Below, in pieces: positions 16,363 to 25,269 of a DNA stretch of 64,000 bases (the first letter of the stretch is position 1; every line of letters starts with the position of its first letter). Source of the DNA: Streptomyces sp. WM4235 (lineage in GTDB: Bacteria > Actinomycetota > Actinomycetes > Streptomycetales > Streptomycetaceae); contig NZ_LGDE01000013.1 of the NCBI RefSeq assembly GCF_001279725.1, positions 1-64,000 on the forward strand. The letters are read 5' to 3'. The notes beneath the pieces are model-generated. The model searched no databases. It saw only the letters and a list, made by a program, of their open reading frames with translations, and was not told where the DNA came from. Both the position numbers and the translations under genes were made by a program.

Positions 16363-16401
16363 AGTGGTCCGGATCACCCTCCCCGCCGTGCCGGCGGACG
16401 C

Positions 16402-17862
16402 TCATCGGTTGCTCTTCAGTACGGCTTCCATGACGGCCTTCGCGACGGGCGCGGCCAGGCCGCCGCCGCTGATGTCCTCGCGTTCGGCGGCGCTGTCCTC
16501 GATCACGACGGCGACGGCGACGGGCGAGGTGCCGTCGGGCTTCTCGGCGTAGGAGATGAACCAGGCGTAGGGGCGCTTGGCGTTCTTCTCGCCGTGCTGG
16601 GCGGTGCCGGTCTTGCCGCCGACGACGACGTCCTTGATCTTGGCCGGGGTGCCCGTGCCCTTCTCGACGACGTTGACCATCATCTGCTGGACCTTCTGCG
16701 CGTTCGCCGGGGAGAGCGGGCGGCTCATCTCCTGCGGCTCGTGCTTCTCGACGGTGTCGATATTGGGAGCGGTCAGCTGGTCGACCATGTACGGCTTCAT
16801 CAGCTTGCCGTCGTTCGCGATGGCGGCGGTGACCATGGCCATCTGGAGCGGGGTGGCGGCGGTGTTGAACTGGCCGATGGAGCTCTGCGCGTTGCCGTCC
16901 TTGCCCATCGTCTTGTCGTAGACGCTGGCGAAGGCGCGGACCGGGGTGTCGACGGTGCTGTTGAAGCCGAACTTCTCGGCGGTCTCGACCATCTTGTCGC
17001 GGCCGACCTTGTCGCCCATGTTCGCGAACACGGAGTTGCAGGAGACCTGGAGCGCGAAGTTCAGCGTCGCCTTCTCGCAGCCGCTCGCGTGGTTGACCAT
17101 CGGGGTCCGGGTGCCGGGCAGCATGTACGGCTCGGGAGTGTCCGTGGCGGCGTTGATGTCGCTCACCACGTTGTTCTCCAGGGCGGCCGCGGCCGTGACC
17201 ACCTTGAAGGTGGAGCCCGGCGGGTAGGTCTCGCGCAGGGCGCGGTTGACCAGGTTCTTGTCCTCGCTGTCCTTCAGCTGGACCCAGGCCTTCTCGTCGT
17301 TCTTCGAGAAGCCGGCGAAGCTGGACGGGTCGTACGAGGGGGTGCTGACCAGGGCCAGGATGGCGCCCGTGCGCGGGTCGAGCGCCGCGACGGCACCCTT
17401 CTTGTTGCCCAGTTGCTTGAACGCGGCCTTCTGCGCGGCGGCGTTCAGGGTGGTGATGACGTTGCCGCCGGCCTTCTTCTCGCCGGTGAACATGCCGATG
17501 GTGCGGTCGAAGAACAGCCGGTCGTCGTTGCCGGTGAGGATGCCGTCGTCGAGGCTCTCCAACTGCGTGGAGCCGAACGCCTGCGAGGCGTACCCGGTGA
17601 CGGGCGCCCACAGGGGGCCGTCGAGGTAGGTGCGCTTGTACTTGAAGTCGCTGCCGTCGGTCACGGAGGAGCCGGTGATCGGCTTGCCCTCGACGATGAT
17701 GTTGCCGCGCTCCGTGGCGTACTGGGCGATCTGGACCCGGCGGTTCTCCTTGCGCGTGCTGAGGTCCTCGGCCTGGACGTACTGCAACCAGTTGGTCCGC
17801 ACGAGCAGCGCGAGGACGAGGAGCCCGCAGAACAGCGAGATGCGACGCAGGGGCTTGTTCAT
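16402..17862 (-). CDS. pbpA: Class B penicillin-binding protein PbpA
   Basis: Peptidoglycan transpeptidase of 486 residues. The start is ATG 17862, which overlaps the rodA stop by four bases (ATGA). One N-terminal membrane anchor (about 8-24) precedes an extracytoplasmic dimer domain and the transpeptidase domain. Active-site motifs are Ser217-Thr-Phe-Lys220 (PPGSTFKVV), Ser274-Cys-Asn276 and Lys417-Thr-Gly-Thr420. The length matches mycobacterial PbpA. It forms an elongation or division pair with the adjacent RodA glycosyltransferase. Confidence 0.97.
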   Translation of the reverse strand: MNKPLRRISLFCGLLVLALLVRTNWLQYVQAEDLSTRKENRRVQIAQYATERGNIIVEGKPITGSSVTDGSDFKYKRTYLDGPLWAPVTGYASQAFGSTQLESLDDGILTGNDDRLFFDRTIGMFTGEKKAGGNVITTLNAAAQKAAFKQLGNKKGAVAALDPRTGAILALVSTPSYDPSSFAGFSKNDEKAWVQLKDSEDKNLVNRALRETYPPGSTFKVVTAAAALENNVVSDINAATDTPEPYMLPGTRTPMVNHASGCEKATLNFALQVSCNSVFANMGDKVGRDKMVETAEKFGFNSTVDTPVRAFASVYDKTMGKDGNAQSSIGQFNTAATPLQMAMVTAAIANDGKLMKPYMVDQLTAPNIDTVEKHEPQEMSRPLSPANAQKVQQMMVNVVEKGTGTPAKIKDVVVGGKTGTAQHGEKNAKRPYAWFISYAEKPDGTSPVAVAVVIEDSAAEREDISGGGLAAPVAKAVMEAVLKSNR

Positions 17863-19283
17863 GACGGACGAACCACCTGTGTCATCTCGGAGTCGGGGGA
17901 CGGAGCGGGGGACGGAGCGGGACGCCGTGCGGTGTCGCTGATCCGGATGAGGATGGCGATGAGGACCCAGTTCGCGAGGACGGAGGAGCCGCCCGACGCG
18001 AGGAAGGGCATCGTCATGCCGGTCAGGGGGATGAGGCCCATGACACCGCCGGCGACGACGAAGATCTGGATGGCGAAGGCGCCGGAGAGACCGATGGCGA
18101 ACAGCTTGCCGAAGGGGTCCCGGGCGGCGAGGGCGGTGCGGGCACCGCGCTCGATGATCAGGCCGTAGATCAGGAGGAAGGCCATCACGCCGGCCAGGCC
18201 GAGTTCTTCGCCGACCGTGGAGAAGATGAAGTCGGAGTTGGCGGCGAAGCCGATCAGGTCGGAGTTGCCCTGTCCCCAACCGGTGCCGAGCACGCCACCG
18301 GAACCGAAGCTCATGATCGACTGGCCGACCTGCTCGCAGGCCCCGGACTTGGCGTAGCAGGCGAAGGGGTCGAGCCAGGCGTCCACACGGGCCTTGACAT
18401 GGCTCGCTGTGGTGCCGACGACGACGGCGCCGCCGACGGACATGAGCAGACCGATGACGATCCAGCTCGTGCGCTCGGTGGCGACGTACAGCATGATCAC
18501 GAACATGCCGAAGAACAGCAGCGAGGTGCCGAGGTCGTTCTCGAAGATGAGGACGAGCAGGCTCATCGCCCAGATCATCAGGATCGGGCCGAGGTCGCGG
18601 CCGCGCGGCAGGTAGAGACCCATGAAGCGGCGGCTGGCCAGGGCCAGGGCGTCACGCTTGACCATCAGGTAGCCGGCGAAGAAGATCGCGATGACGATCT
18701 TCGCGAACTCGCCCGGCTGGATGGAGAAACCGCCGACGCTGATCCAGATCTTCGCGCCGAAGACGTCGGCGCCGAGGCCCGGGACGACGGGCAGGATCAG
18801 CAGGACCAGCGCGGCCGCCATCGAGATGTACGTGAACCGCTGGAGCACGCGGTGGTCCTTGAGGACCAGCAGCACGCCCACGAACATGGCCAGGGCCATA
18901 GCCGTGTACATCATCTGCCGCGGCGCCGACTCGGAGAACGCGCCGAAGCTCCGCTTCGCGAGGTTCTGGAGCCGCTCGGACTGGTCGAGCCGGTAGATCA
19001 GCACCAACCCGAGGCCGTTGAGCAGGGTGGCGAGCGGCAGCAGCAGCGGGTCGGCGTACTTCGCGTAGCGACGCACGGCGACATGCGCGAGACCGGCCAG
19101 GACGCCGAGGCCGAGGCCGTAGGCCACCATGCCCGGGGGCAGGGAGCCGTTCATGGCCAGGCCCACATTGGCGTAGGCGAAGATCGGGATGACCACGGCG
19201 AAGCCGAGCAGCAGGAGCTCGGTGTTCCGCCGGCTCGGAGCCTCGATGGCGCCGATGGTGGTCGTGTTGGTGACAACGCTCAT
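17859..19283 (-). CDS. rodA: FtsW/RodA/SpoVE family peptidoglycan polymerase
   Basis: Polytopic membrane protein of 474 residues with about 12 hydrophobic segments. SEDS signatures are visible: KIWISVGGFSIQPGEFAK, FENDLGTSLLFFG, and the GGVLGTGWGQG and NSDFIFSTVGEELG loops. SEDS proteins polymerise glycan strands from lipid II and work with a class B PBP, here the overlapping pbpA. The tail is Pro/Ser-rich. It lies 31 bases after the phosphatase gene in the same operon. Confidence 0.96.
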   Translation of the reverse strand: MSVVTNTTTIGAIEAPSRRNTELLLLGFAVVIPIFAYANVGLAMNGSLPPGMVAYGLGLGVLAGLAHVAVRRYAKYADPLLLPLATLLNGLGLVLIYRLDQSERLQNLAKRSFGAFSESAPRQMMYTAMALAMFVGVLLVLKDHRVLQRFTYISMAAALVLLILPVVPGLGADVFGAKIWISVGGFSIQPGEFAKIVIAIFFAGYLMVKRDALALASRRFMGLYLPRGRDLGPILMIWAMSLLVLIFENDLGTSLLFFGMFVIMLYVATERTSWIVIGLLMSVGGAVVVGTTASHVKARVDAWLDPFACYAKSGACEQVGQSIMSFGSGGVLGTGWGQGNSDLIGFAANSDFIFSTVGEELGLAGVMAFLLIYGLIIERGARTALAARDPFGKLFAIGLSGAFAIQIFVVAGGVMGLIPLTGMTMPFLASGGSSVLANWVLIAILIRISDTARRPAPSPAPSPDSEMTQVVRPS

Positions 19284-19314
19284 GGTGTGGCAGGCCCCCT
19301 GCGCCCGCGTATCT

Positions 19315-20778
19315 CTACTGCTTTTCGCACTGGCCGGCCAGTTGCTGCTCGGCGGCAGTCAGGCTGGGGCCGGGTGTCGTGCTGGGCTTCGCCTCGGCGG
19401 CGCGGCGGGCTTCGTCCTTCTTGCAGGCGGACACCTGCGCGGTGAGCTCGTCGATCTTCTGACGTGCTCCGTCGAGGCTGTCCTCGCTGATGGTGGCCTC
19501 GACCTGCTTGCGCTTGAAGGGCGGCAGGTACTTGAGTTCGATGTCGGGGTGATCCGCCTCGACCTTCGAGAGGTGGATCCACGCGAGGTTCTGGTTGATG
19601 CCGCGGTACAGCGCGACGTGCTCGTCCTTGACGCCCACGTAGAACTGGGTCTGCGTCCACCGGTGGCCGGCGTACACGCCGCCGCCGACGAGCCCGGCCA
19701 CGAGCAGCAGGAGCAGCGTGCGCACGGTCCACTTGCGCCCTTTGCCGCGACGTCTGCGCGGGTGGTCGTACGTGTCCTCTTCGGCGTCGTAGGCGTCGGG
19801 TTCGCCGAAGCCGCCGTACGCGCCGCCGCCCTGGCCCGGGTCCTGGTTCTGGTCGGGGTAGCCGTAACCGGTGGCCTCACCGCTGCCGGGAGGGCCGAAG
19901 GAACCCGCGGGCGGGGAGGCCTGGCGGCCGAGCCCGGAGGCGCGGCCGGCCGGGGTCTGCATGGCGTTGCCGTCGAACAGCTGGTGCTGGTTCTCGGCGA
20001 CCGCGCCCACGACGACCGGGCTGTCGTTGATCTGGGCGGCCAGGGTGTCGCCGCTGTCGGTGTCGAGGACGTCGGCGACGATGCAGGTGATGTTGTCGGG
20101 TCCGCCGCCGCGCAAGGCGAGTTGGATCAGCGCCTGCACGGTCTCGTGGGGGCCGTGGTAGTCGGCGAGGGTCTCTTCCAGGGTCTGGTGGGAGACCACG
20201 CCGGAGAGCCCGTCGGAGCAGATGAGGTAGCGGTCGCCGGCGCGGACCTCGCGGATCGACAGATCGGGTTCGACGATGTCGCCGCTGCCGAGCGCACGCA
20301 TCAGCAGCGAGCGCTGCGGGTGCGTGGTGGCTTCCTCTTCGGTGATCCGGCCCTCGTCGACGAGCCGTTGCACCCAGGTGTGGTCCTGGGTGATCTGGGT
20401 GAGGACGCCGTCGCGGAGCAGGTAGGCGCGCGAGTCGCCGACGTGCACGAGGCCGAGTCGCTGACCGGTCCACAGCAGGGCGGTGAGCGTGGTGCCCATG
20501 CCTTCGAGCTGGGGGTCCTCCTCGACCATGACGCGCAACTGGTCGTTGGCGCGCTGCACGGCCACGCTGAGCGCGGTGAGGATGTCGGAGCCCGGGACGT
20601 CGTCGTCGAGCTGCACGAGTGTGGAGATCACCTCGGAGCTCGCGACCTCACCGGCGGCCTGGCCGCCCATGCCGTCGGCGATGGCGAGGAGACGGGGACC
20701 GGCGTAGCCGGAGTCCTCGTTCCCCTCGCGGATCATGCCCTTGTGCGATCCGGCGGCGAACCGTAGGGACAGACTCAT
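19315..20778 (-). CDS. pstP: PP2C-family Ser/Thr phosphatase (PstP type)
   Basis: Membrane phosphatase of 487 residues. ATG 20778 is used because the product then begins MSLSLRFAAGSHKGMIREGNEDSG, standard for the family; the frame extends upstream without a better site. Metal-binding motifs are NED (20-22), ADGMGG with Asp35, SDGLSG and GGPDNITCIVAD. A low-complexity linker is followed by a transmembrane helix (TLLLLLVAGLVGGGVYAG) and an extracytoplasmic helix-rich domain with Cys-containing tail. It reverses phosphorylation by PknB and related kinases. It sits between fhaB and rodA. Confidence 0.95.
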   Translation of the reverse strand: MSLSLRFAAGSHKGMIREGNEDSGYAGPRLLAIADGMGGQAAGEVASSEVISTLVQLDDDVPGSDILTALSVAVQRANDQLRVMVEEDPQLEGMGTTLTALLWTGQRLGLVHVGDSRAYLLRDGVLTQITQDHTWVQRLVDEGRITEEEATTHPQRSLLMRALGSGDIVEPDLSIREVRAGDRYLICSDGLSGVVSHQTLEETLADYHGPHETVQALIQLALRGGGPDNITCIVADVLDTDSGDTLAAQINDSPVVVGAVAENQHQLFDGNAMQTPAGRASGLGRQASPPAGSFGPPGSGEATGYGYPDQNQDPGQGGGAYGGFGEPDAYDAEEDTYDHPRRRRGKGRKWTVRTLLLLLVAGLVGGGVYAGHRWTQTQFYVGVKDEHVALYRGINQNLAWIHLSKVEADHPDIELKYLPPFKRKQVEATISEDSLDGARQKIDELTAQVSACKKDEARRAAEAKPSTTPGPSLTAAEQQLAGQCEKQ

Positions 20779-20922
20779 GCGCACCTGCCCTGTCGACGAT
20801 GCCTCCGGGTACAACCGGTCTCGAGCCACACTGCCCACCCTCCGGTCGGGAGCGCGCTCCGGTCGCAGTCCCCGGTGGGACGGACCGCCGCGGCTCGCTC
20901 GCTCCGCTCGCTCATTCTCGTA

Positions 20923-21420
20923 CTACTTCCGCAGCTCGATGACGGTCTTGCCGATGCGGATCGGGGCGCCCGGCGGGATGGGCGTCGGGGTGGTCAGCCG
21001 GGTCCGGTCGAGATACGTGCCGTTGGTGGACCCGAGATCCTCGACGATCCACTGGCCGTCACGATCCGGGTAGATCCTGGCATGACGGCTCGACGCGTAG
21101 TCGTCGTCCAGCACGATCGTGGAGTCGTGGGCGCGGCCCAGCGTGATCGTCTGCCCGGCGAGGGCCACGGTGGTGCCCGTGAGGGTGCCCTCCGAGACGA
21201 CCAGCTTGGTCGGCGCACCCCGCCGCTGGCGCTGCTGTGGTGGCGCGGATTGCCGCCCCGCCTGTTGCGGAGCGCTGTTGGCGCCGCCCCGGCGCGAGCC
21301 GCGTTGCGTGACTCGCGTTCCGAAGAGGTCGCTGCGAATGACCTGGACGGCCACGATGACGAACAGCCACAAAACGGCCAGGAAACCCAACCGCATGACC
21401 GTCAGGGTCAGCTCTGACAT
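20923..21420 (-). CDS. fhaB: FHA domain membrane protein FhaB
   Basis: Protein of 165 residues starting at ATG 21420. Residues 3-28 form a transmembrane helix (LTLTVMRLGFLAVLWLFVIVAVQVI). A Gln/Arg/Gly-rich linker leads to a C-terminal FHA domain with LGRAHDSTIVLDDDYASSRHARI, then DLGSTNGTYLD. FHA domains bind phosphothreonine; the mycobacterial homologue (FipA) links kinase signalling to division proteins. The gene lies 10 bases after fhaA. Confidence 0.94.
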   Translation of the reverse strand: MSELTLTVMRLGFLAVLWLFVIVAVQVIRSDLFGTRVTQRGSRRGGANSAPQQAGRQSAPPQQRQRRGAPTKLVVSEGTLTGTTVALAGQTITLGRAHDSTIVLDDDYASSRHARIYPDRDGQWIVEDLGSTNGTYLDRTRLTTPTPIPPGAPIRIGKTVIELRK

Positions 21421-21430
21421 TGCCCCCGCT

Positions 21431-22273
21431 TCACCCTTCGGCTTGCCGATAAATGATGGTGGTGCTGCCCACGACGATCCGCGAGCCGTCGCGGAGCGTA
21501 GCGCGGGTGGTGTGCTGCCCGTCCACCACGATGCCGTTGGTGGACCCCAGATCCTGGATCGTCGGGGGCGTTCCGGTCCGGATCTCACAGTGCCGGCGGG
21601 AAACGCCGGGGTCGTCGATCCGCACATCGGCCTCGGTGCTTCGGCCGAGTACGAGCGTGCCGCGCGAGATCTGATGGCGGGTGCCGTTGATCTCGATCCA
21701 GCGGCGCGTGGTGCCGCCGCCGGAAGTCATGGGAGCCGCTCCGCCGGGGCCGCCGGGGGCGGTCCTGCGGGCGCCGGGTCCGCCGGGGGGCGGGGCGCTG
21801 GGCATGGGCGGGGCGGCGACCGGGGGGTACCCGTATCCGCCCTGCGGGCTGTCGGGAGCCGGGGCCTGCCCCAGGGGGCCGCCGCCTGACTGGGAGGTGC
21901 TGGAGGCGAGCGTACGGCTTCGGACGCGGTAGAGGCCCGTGTCGAGGTCGTCGGCCTTCTCCAGGTGGACCTTGATCGGTCCCATGAAGCTGTAGCGCTG
22001 CTGCTTGGCGTAGTCGCGGACGAGGCCCGCGAGCTCGTCGCCGAGCTGACCGGAGTAGGGACTCAGGCGGTCGTAGTCGCCGGCGCTGAGTTCCACGATG
22101 AAGTCGTTGGGTACGACGGTCCGCTCGCGGTTCCAGATGGTGGCGTTGTTGTCGCACTCCCGCTGGAGGGCGCCGGCGATCTCCACCGGCTGGACCTCGG
22201 ACTTGAACACCTTGGCGAAGGTGCCGTTCACCAGACCTTCGAGTCGCTGCTCGAACCGCTTCAGGACTCCCAT
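21431..22273 (-). CDS. fhaA: FhaA: DUF3662 and FHA domain protein
   Basis: Cytoplasmic protein of 280 residues and first gene of the operon. ATG 22273 follows GAGGAGG at good spacing. Residues 1-120 match the FhaA N-terminal domain (LKRFEQRLEGLVNGTFAKVFKS ... EIAGALQRECD). A Pro/Gly linker (about 130-185) precedes the FHA domain (LVLGRSTEADVRIDDPGVSRRHCEI ... DLGSTNGIVVDG). The mycobacterial homologue binds the phosphorylated pseudokinase MviN to control lipid II flipping. A TACGAT at 22320-22315 on the minus strand could be the -10 element. Confidence 0.95.
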   Translation of the reverse strand: MGVLKRFEQRLEGLVNGTFAKVFKSEVQPVEIAGALQRECDNNATIWNRERTVVPNDFIVELSAGDYDRLSPYSGQLGDELAGLVRDYAKQQRYSFMGPIKVHLEKADDLDTGLYRVRSRTLASSTSQSGGGPLGQAPAPDSPQGGYGYPPVAAPPMPSAPPPGGPGARRTAPGGPGGAAPMTSGGGTTRRWIEINGTRHQISRGTLVLGRSTEADVRIDDPGVSRRHCEIRTGTPPTIQDLGSTNGIVVDGQHTTRATLRDGSRIVVGSTTIIYRQAEG

Positions 22274-22564
22274 GGGGCACCTCCTCCGTCGTTGTCGCCC
22301 TGTACTGCTTACTGATCGTATCCACGCGTGGCGGATTCGGCTGGTTCCCCTTCGGCCTCGTGCCGAGGAGTGTTGGTCCTCACAAGCGATCGTAGGGGCG
22401 CTCAAGGGACAGTGTCCCGCACCGGGACGGGAGTGCGGGAGGGGCTGTCGAGGGTGAGGTGGGGGGAGCGGGAAAAGGGATGTGATTCCACCCTGTCTGG
22501 CGTGCTAATCTTTCGACGTCGCCAGGGGAACGGCCCGAAAGGGAAGATCCACTGGTAGCCGCTC

Positions 22565-22647
22565 GGGCGAGTGGCGGAACGGCAGACGCGCTGGCTTCAG
22601 GTGCCAGTGTCCTTCGGGACGTGGGGGTTCAAATCCCCCCTCGCCCA
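22565..22647 (+). tRNA. tRNA-Leu (anticodon CAG)
   Basis: Class II tRNA of 83 nt. Acceptor stem GGGCGAG pairs with CTCGCCC. The anticodon loop TTCAGGT carries CAG. A long variable arm (GTCCTTCGGGAC) and T arm GGGGG-TTCAAAT-CCCCC follow. The discriminator is A, and no CCA is encoded. Confidence 0.96.
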
Positions 22648-22650
22648 CTT

Positions 22651-22672
22651 CGAGTGGTTCTCGAACCACTCG
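22651..22672 (+). terminator. Hairpin directly after tRNA-Leu
   Basis: CGAGTGGTTC and GAACCACTCG form a 10-bp perfect stem around two bases, starting 4 bases after the tRNA. It may help processing or termination, acting with the stronger terminator that follows. Confidence 0.6.
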
Positions 22673-22684
22673 GCTTGAATTGAG

Positions 22685-22724
22685 AGAACCCCCACTCCGG
22701 AGAGATCCGGAGTGGGGGTTCTTT
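22685..22724 (+). terminator. Rho-independent terminator after tRNA-Leu
   Basis: A 17-bp perfect stem starting AGAACCCCCACTCCGGA, a 4-base loop, the complementary arm ending at 22722, then a T run. It isolates the tRNA from the histidine kinase gene. Confidence 0.92.
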
Positions 22725-22840
22725 CGTCGTGTCCGGAAGTCGATGTGTGACGGCGCTCTCTCCGGGTCTTCCCGCCGTCGTCAGACTTTCGTCGGGTGGG
22801 GTGCGACGAAAGTGGGCGGCGGGCGACGCGTGCGGGTGTC

Positions 22841-22846
22841 TAGGGT
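22841..22846 (+). promoter_or_regulatory. -10 element TAGGGT for a leaderless histidine kinase mRNA
   Basis: TAGGGT fits the TANNNT -10 pattern of the main Streptomyces sigma factor and ends 7 bases before the GTG start at 22854. That spacing would place the transcription start at the start codon. No good -35 is seen. Confidence 0.5.
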
Positions 22847-22853
22847 CGGGCGC

Positions 22854-24533
22854 GTGGAAACGACGGCGGGGACGCGCGCGGGGTGGGACTGGCTGAGGGG
22901 GCCGGAGCCCTGGTCCCGTCGGATGGTGGCGGGGGACCTGGCGCTGGCCGGTGTGATCGCCCTGCTCGGCCTGGGGATCGAGGAACTCGACAACGGCACC
23001 CCGCTGCGGATGTGGGCCGGCGTCCTGGTCGTGGTGGCGCTGACGCTGCTGCGCCGGCGGCTGCCCGCGACCACGCTGATCGTGGGTGCGGCGGTGTCGC
23101 CCTTCCTGCCCGGAACGTTCCTGATCACGGCCCTGCTGGGCTGGTCGGCGGGGCGCCGGGTCGAGGACGTCGGTCGGGCCCTGGGGGCCTTCACCGCCGC
23201 CTTCGTCGCCGAGGTCGGCTTCAGTGTGGTGGCCGAGTGGTCGCACACGCGGCTCCTGCTGACGATCGTTTTCTCCACGCTGATGTTCCTGGCCGTCACC
23301 GTCATGCCGGGTCTCGCCAGTCGGTACTGGTCCCAGCGCCGTACGTTGCTGCGCGCCCTCCAGGAACGCAACGGACAGCTGATGCGCGAGCGGGCGATGG
23401 TCGCCGGGCAGGCCCGACTGCGGGAACGGCAGCGCATCGCGCAGGACATGCACGACAGTCTGGGCCACCAACTGGCGCTGATCTCGGTGCACACCGGCGC
23501 CCTTGAGGTGGACCCGAAACTCACCGACCGGCAGCGCGAGGCGGTGGGAGTGCTGCGGCACGCCTCGGTGGCCGCGATGCACGAACTCCGCGAGGTGGTC
23601 GGGATCCTGCGGGACGGGGTCGAGGCACCCGTCCCCGTCGAGGAGGCGTCGCAGCCCGCCGCCCGGGGGGTGGCCGGGATCGCCGGGATCGTGGAGGCGG
23701 CGCGGACCGCGGGTACCGACGTCCGGCTGACCGTCTCGGGGCGGCAGCGGCCGCTGGTGGCGGCCTGCGACCACGCGGCGTACCGGATCGCGCAGGAGGC
23801 GCTGACCAACGCCTACAAGCACGCGCCGGGGGCGCGGATCACGGTGGAACTGCGGTACGAGGACGACTCCCTGGTGGTGGAGATCGCCAACGGTCCCGCG
23901 GAGGGCCCGGGTGCCGGCGAGGTGGTGTCCGGCGGGCAGGGGCTTACGGGGCTGCGCGAGCGGGCCCGGCTGGTCGGCGGCATGGTCCACGCGGGGGCCG
24001 CCGAGGGCGGCGGGTTCCGGGTGGCGGGTGTGCTGCCGTACGGCGCGGAACCGGCCGGGACGGTCGAGGACGTGGCCGACGACTTCGGACAGCAGACGCA
24101 GGCGATGGGGCTCAAGGGCGCACCGCCGATGGACTGGGCGGCCGTCGACCGGGAGTTGGCGGTCCGCAGCCGTACCGGCGGGGTCGCGTTGGGCTGCGGC
24201 ATCGCGGTCGCCGCGGTGATCCTGCTGGTCATCGTGATCGGGGCGGGGGTGGCCCTGCTGGTGGGATCCGCGAACAACGCCATGATCAGCGAGTCGGAGT
24301 ACGACTCGACGCACGTGGGCGAGGCCGAGGACGCGGTCCGCGGGCGGCTGCCCGACGGCGACAGCATCCTGACGTCGGGCCTGGACGGGAAGGGACCGGC
24401 GCAGCCGGCCGGCACGGACTGCGTGGCGCTGCTCTCCTCGGAGGAGACGCGGCTGAACACCGATACGGTTTACCGGTTCTGCTTCAAGGACGGGAAGCTC
24501 GTCGACAAACAGACGTACGAGGTCAAGCAGTAG
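22854..24533 (+). CDS. Sensor histidine kinase with extra C-terminal exported domain
   Basis: NarL-type two-component sensor of 559 residues. Four to five N-terminal membrane helices (about 25-152) precede a dimerisation helix with phospho-acceptor His200 (QDMHDSLGHQLA, HisKA_3). The ATPase domain has N-box Asn319 (EALTNAYKHA) and G-box GQGLTGLRER (361-370). Unusually, the protein continues with a further transmembrane helix (about 443-472) and some 85 outside residues with two Cys. GTG 22854 is chosen; a TAGGGT just upstream suggests a leaderless mRNA. The cognate regulator gene follows after 8 bases. Confidence 0.92.
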   Translation: METTAGTRAGWDWLRGPEPWSRRMVAGDLALAGVIALLGLGIEELDNGTPLRMWAGVLVVVALTLLRRRLPATTLIVGAAVSPFLPGTFLITALLGWSAGRRVEDVGRALGAFTAAFVAEVGFSVVAEWSHTRLLLTIVFSTLMFLAVTVMPGLASRYWSQRRTLLRALQERNGQLMRERAMVAGQARLRERQRIAQDMHDSLGHQLALISVHTGALEVDPKLTDRQREAVGVLRHASVAAMHELREVVGILRDGVEAPVPVEEASQPAARGVAGIAGIVEAARTAGTDVRLTVSGRQRPLVAACDHAAYRIAQEALTNAYKHAPGARITVELRYEDDSLVVEIANGPAEGPGAGEVVSGGQGLTGLRERARLVGGMVHAGAAEGGGFRVAGVLPYGAEPAGTVEDVADDFGQQTQAMGLKGAPPMDWAAVDRELAVRSRTGGVALGCGIAVAAVILLVIVIGAGVALLVGSANNAMISESEYDSTHVGEAEDAVRGRLPDGDSILTSGLDGKGPAQPAGTDCVALLSSEETRLNTDTVYRFCFKDGKLVDKQTYEVKQ

Positions 24534-24541
24534 GAGCACGG

Positions 24542-25201
24542 GTGACACCCAGAGTGATCCGCGTCGTGATCGCCGACGACGAGCCGCTGATCCGGGCGGG
24601 CATAAGGATGATCCTGACCTCGGCGGCGGACATCGAGGTCGTGGCGGAGGCGGCCAACGGTCGGGAGGCGGTGGAACTGGCCCGGGCACACCACCCGGAC
24701 GTGATGCTGCTCGACATCCAGATGCCGGTCATGGACGGGCTGACGGCACTGGGTGAACTGGGCCGCGCCGTGCCCGAGGTACGGGCCCTGATCCTCACCA
24801 CCTTCGGCGAGCGGGAGAACGTCCTGCGCGCGCTGGGCGAGGGCGGCGCCGGGTTCCTGCTGAAGGACTCCGCGCCGGGTGAACTGATCGGCGCGGTGCG
24901 GGCCGCGGCGGCCGGCGACGCCTACCTCTCGCCCGCGGCGACCCGGCACGTGGTGGACCAGCTGGCCTCCGGGCGGTCCACCGGGCGGGGCGAGGAGGCC
25001 CGCCGTCGCGTGGCCGGGCTGAGCGAGCGGGAACGCGGGGTGCTGGCCTTGCTCGGCGAGGGACTGTCCAACGCGGAGGCCGGGCGCCGACTGCACATGA
25101 GCGAGGCCACGGTGAAGACCTACGTCAGCCGGATCCTGGCCAAGCTGGAGTGCGAGAACCGGGTGCAGGCGGCCCTGCTGGCCAGGGACGCGGGCCTGTA
25201 G
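24542..25201 (+). CDS. Response regulator, NarL/FixJ family
   Basis: Regulator of 219 residues, partner of the preceding histidine kinase. The receiver domain (1-125) has acidic residues Asp12-Asp13, phospho-acceptor Asp58 (MLLDIQMP), Thr86 and Lys108 (LLKDS). A linker leads to a LuxR-type helix-turn-helix (LSERERGVLALLGEGLSNAEAGRRLHMSEATVKTYVSRI, about 160-200). GTG 24542 is preceded by AGGAG. Target genes are unknown. Confidence 0.95.
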   Translation: MTPRVIRVVIADDEPLIRAGIRMILTSAADIEVVAEAANGREAVELARAHHPDVMLLDIQMPVMDGLTALGELGRAVPEVRALILTTFGERENVLRALGEGGAGFLLKDSAPGELIGAVRAAAAGDAYLSPAATRHVVDQLASGRSTGRGEEARRRVAGLSERERGVLALLGEGLSNAEAGRRLHMSEATVKTYVSRILAKLECENRVQAALLARDAGL

Positions 25202-25211
25202 ATACGGTCGG

Positions 25212-25238
25212 GGCCCGCATCGATCGATGATGTGGGCC
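25212..25238 (+). terminator. Possible terminator after the response regulator
   Basis: GGCCCGCATC (25212-25221) pairs with GATGTGGGCC (25229-25238) with one G-T pair around a 7-base loop. No T run follows, so activity is uncertain. Confidence 0.45.
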
Positions 25239-25269
25239 GAGTACGACGTTACGGGTGGGGGCGGCAGGC

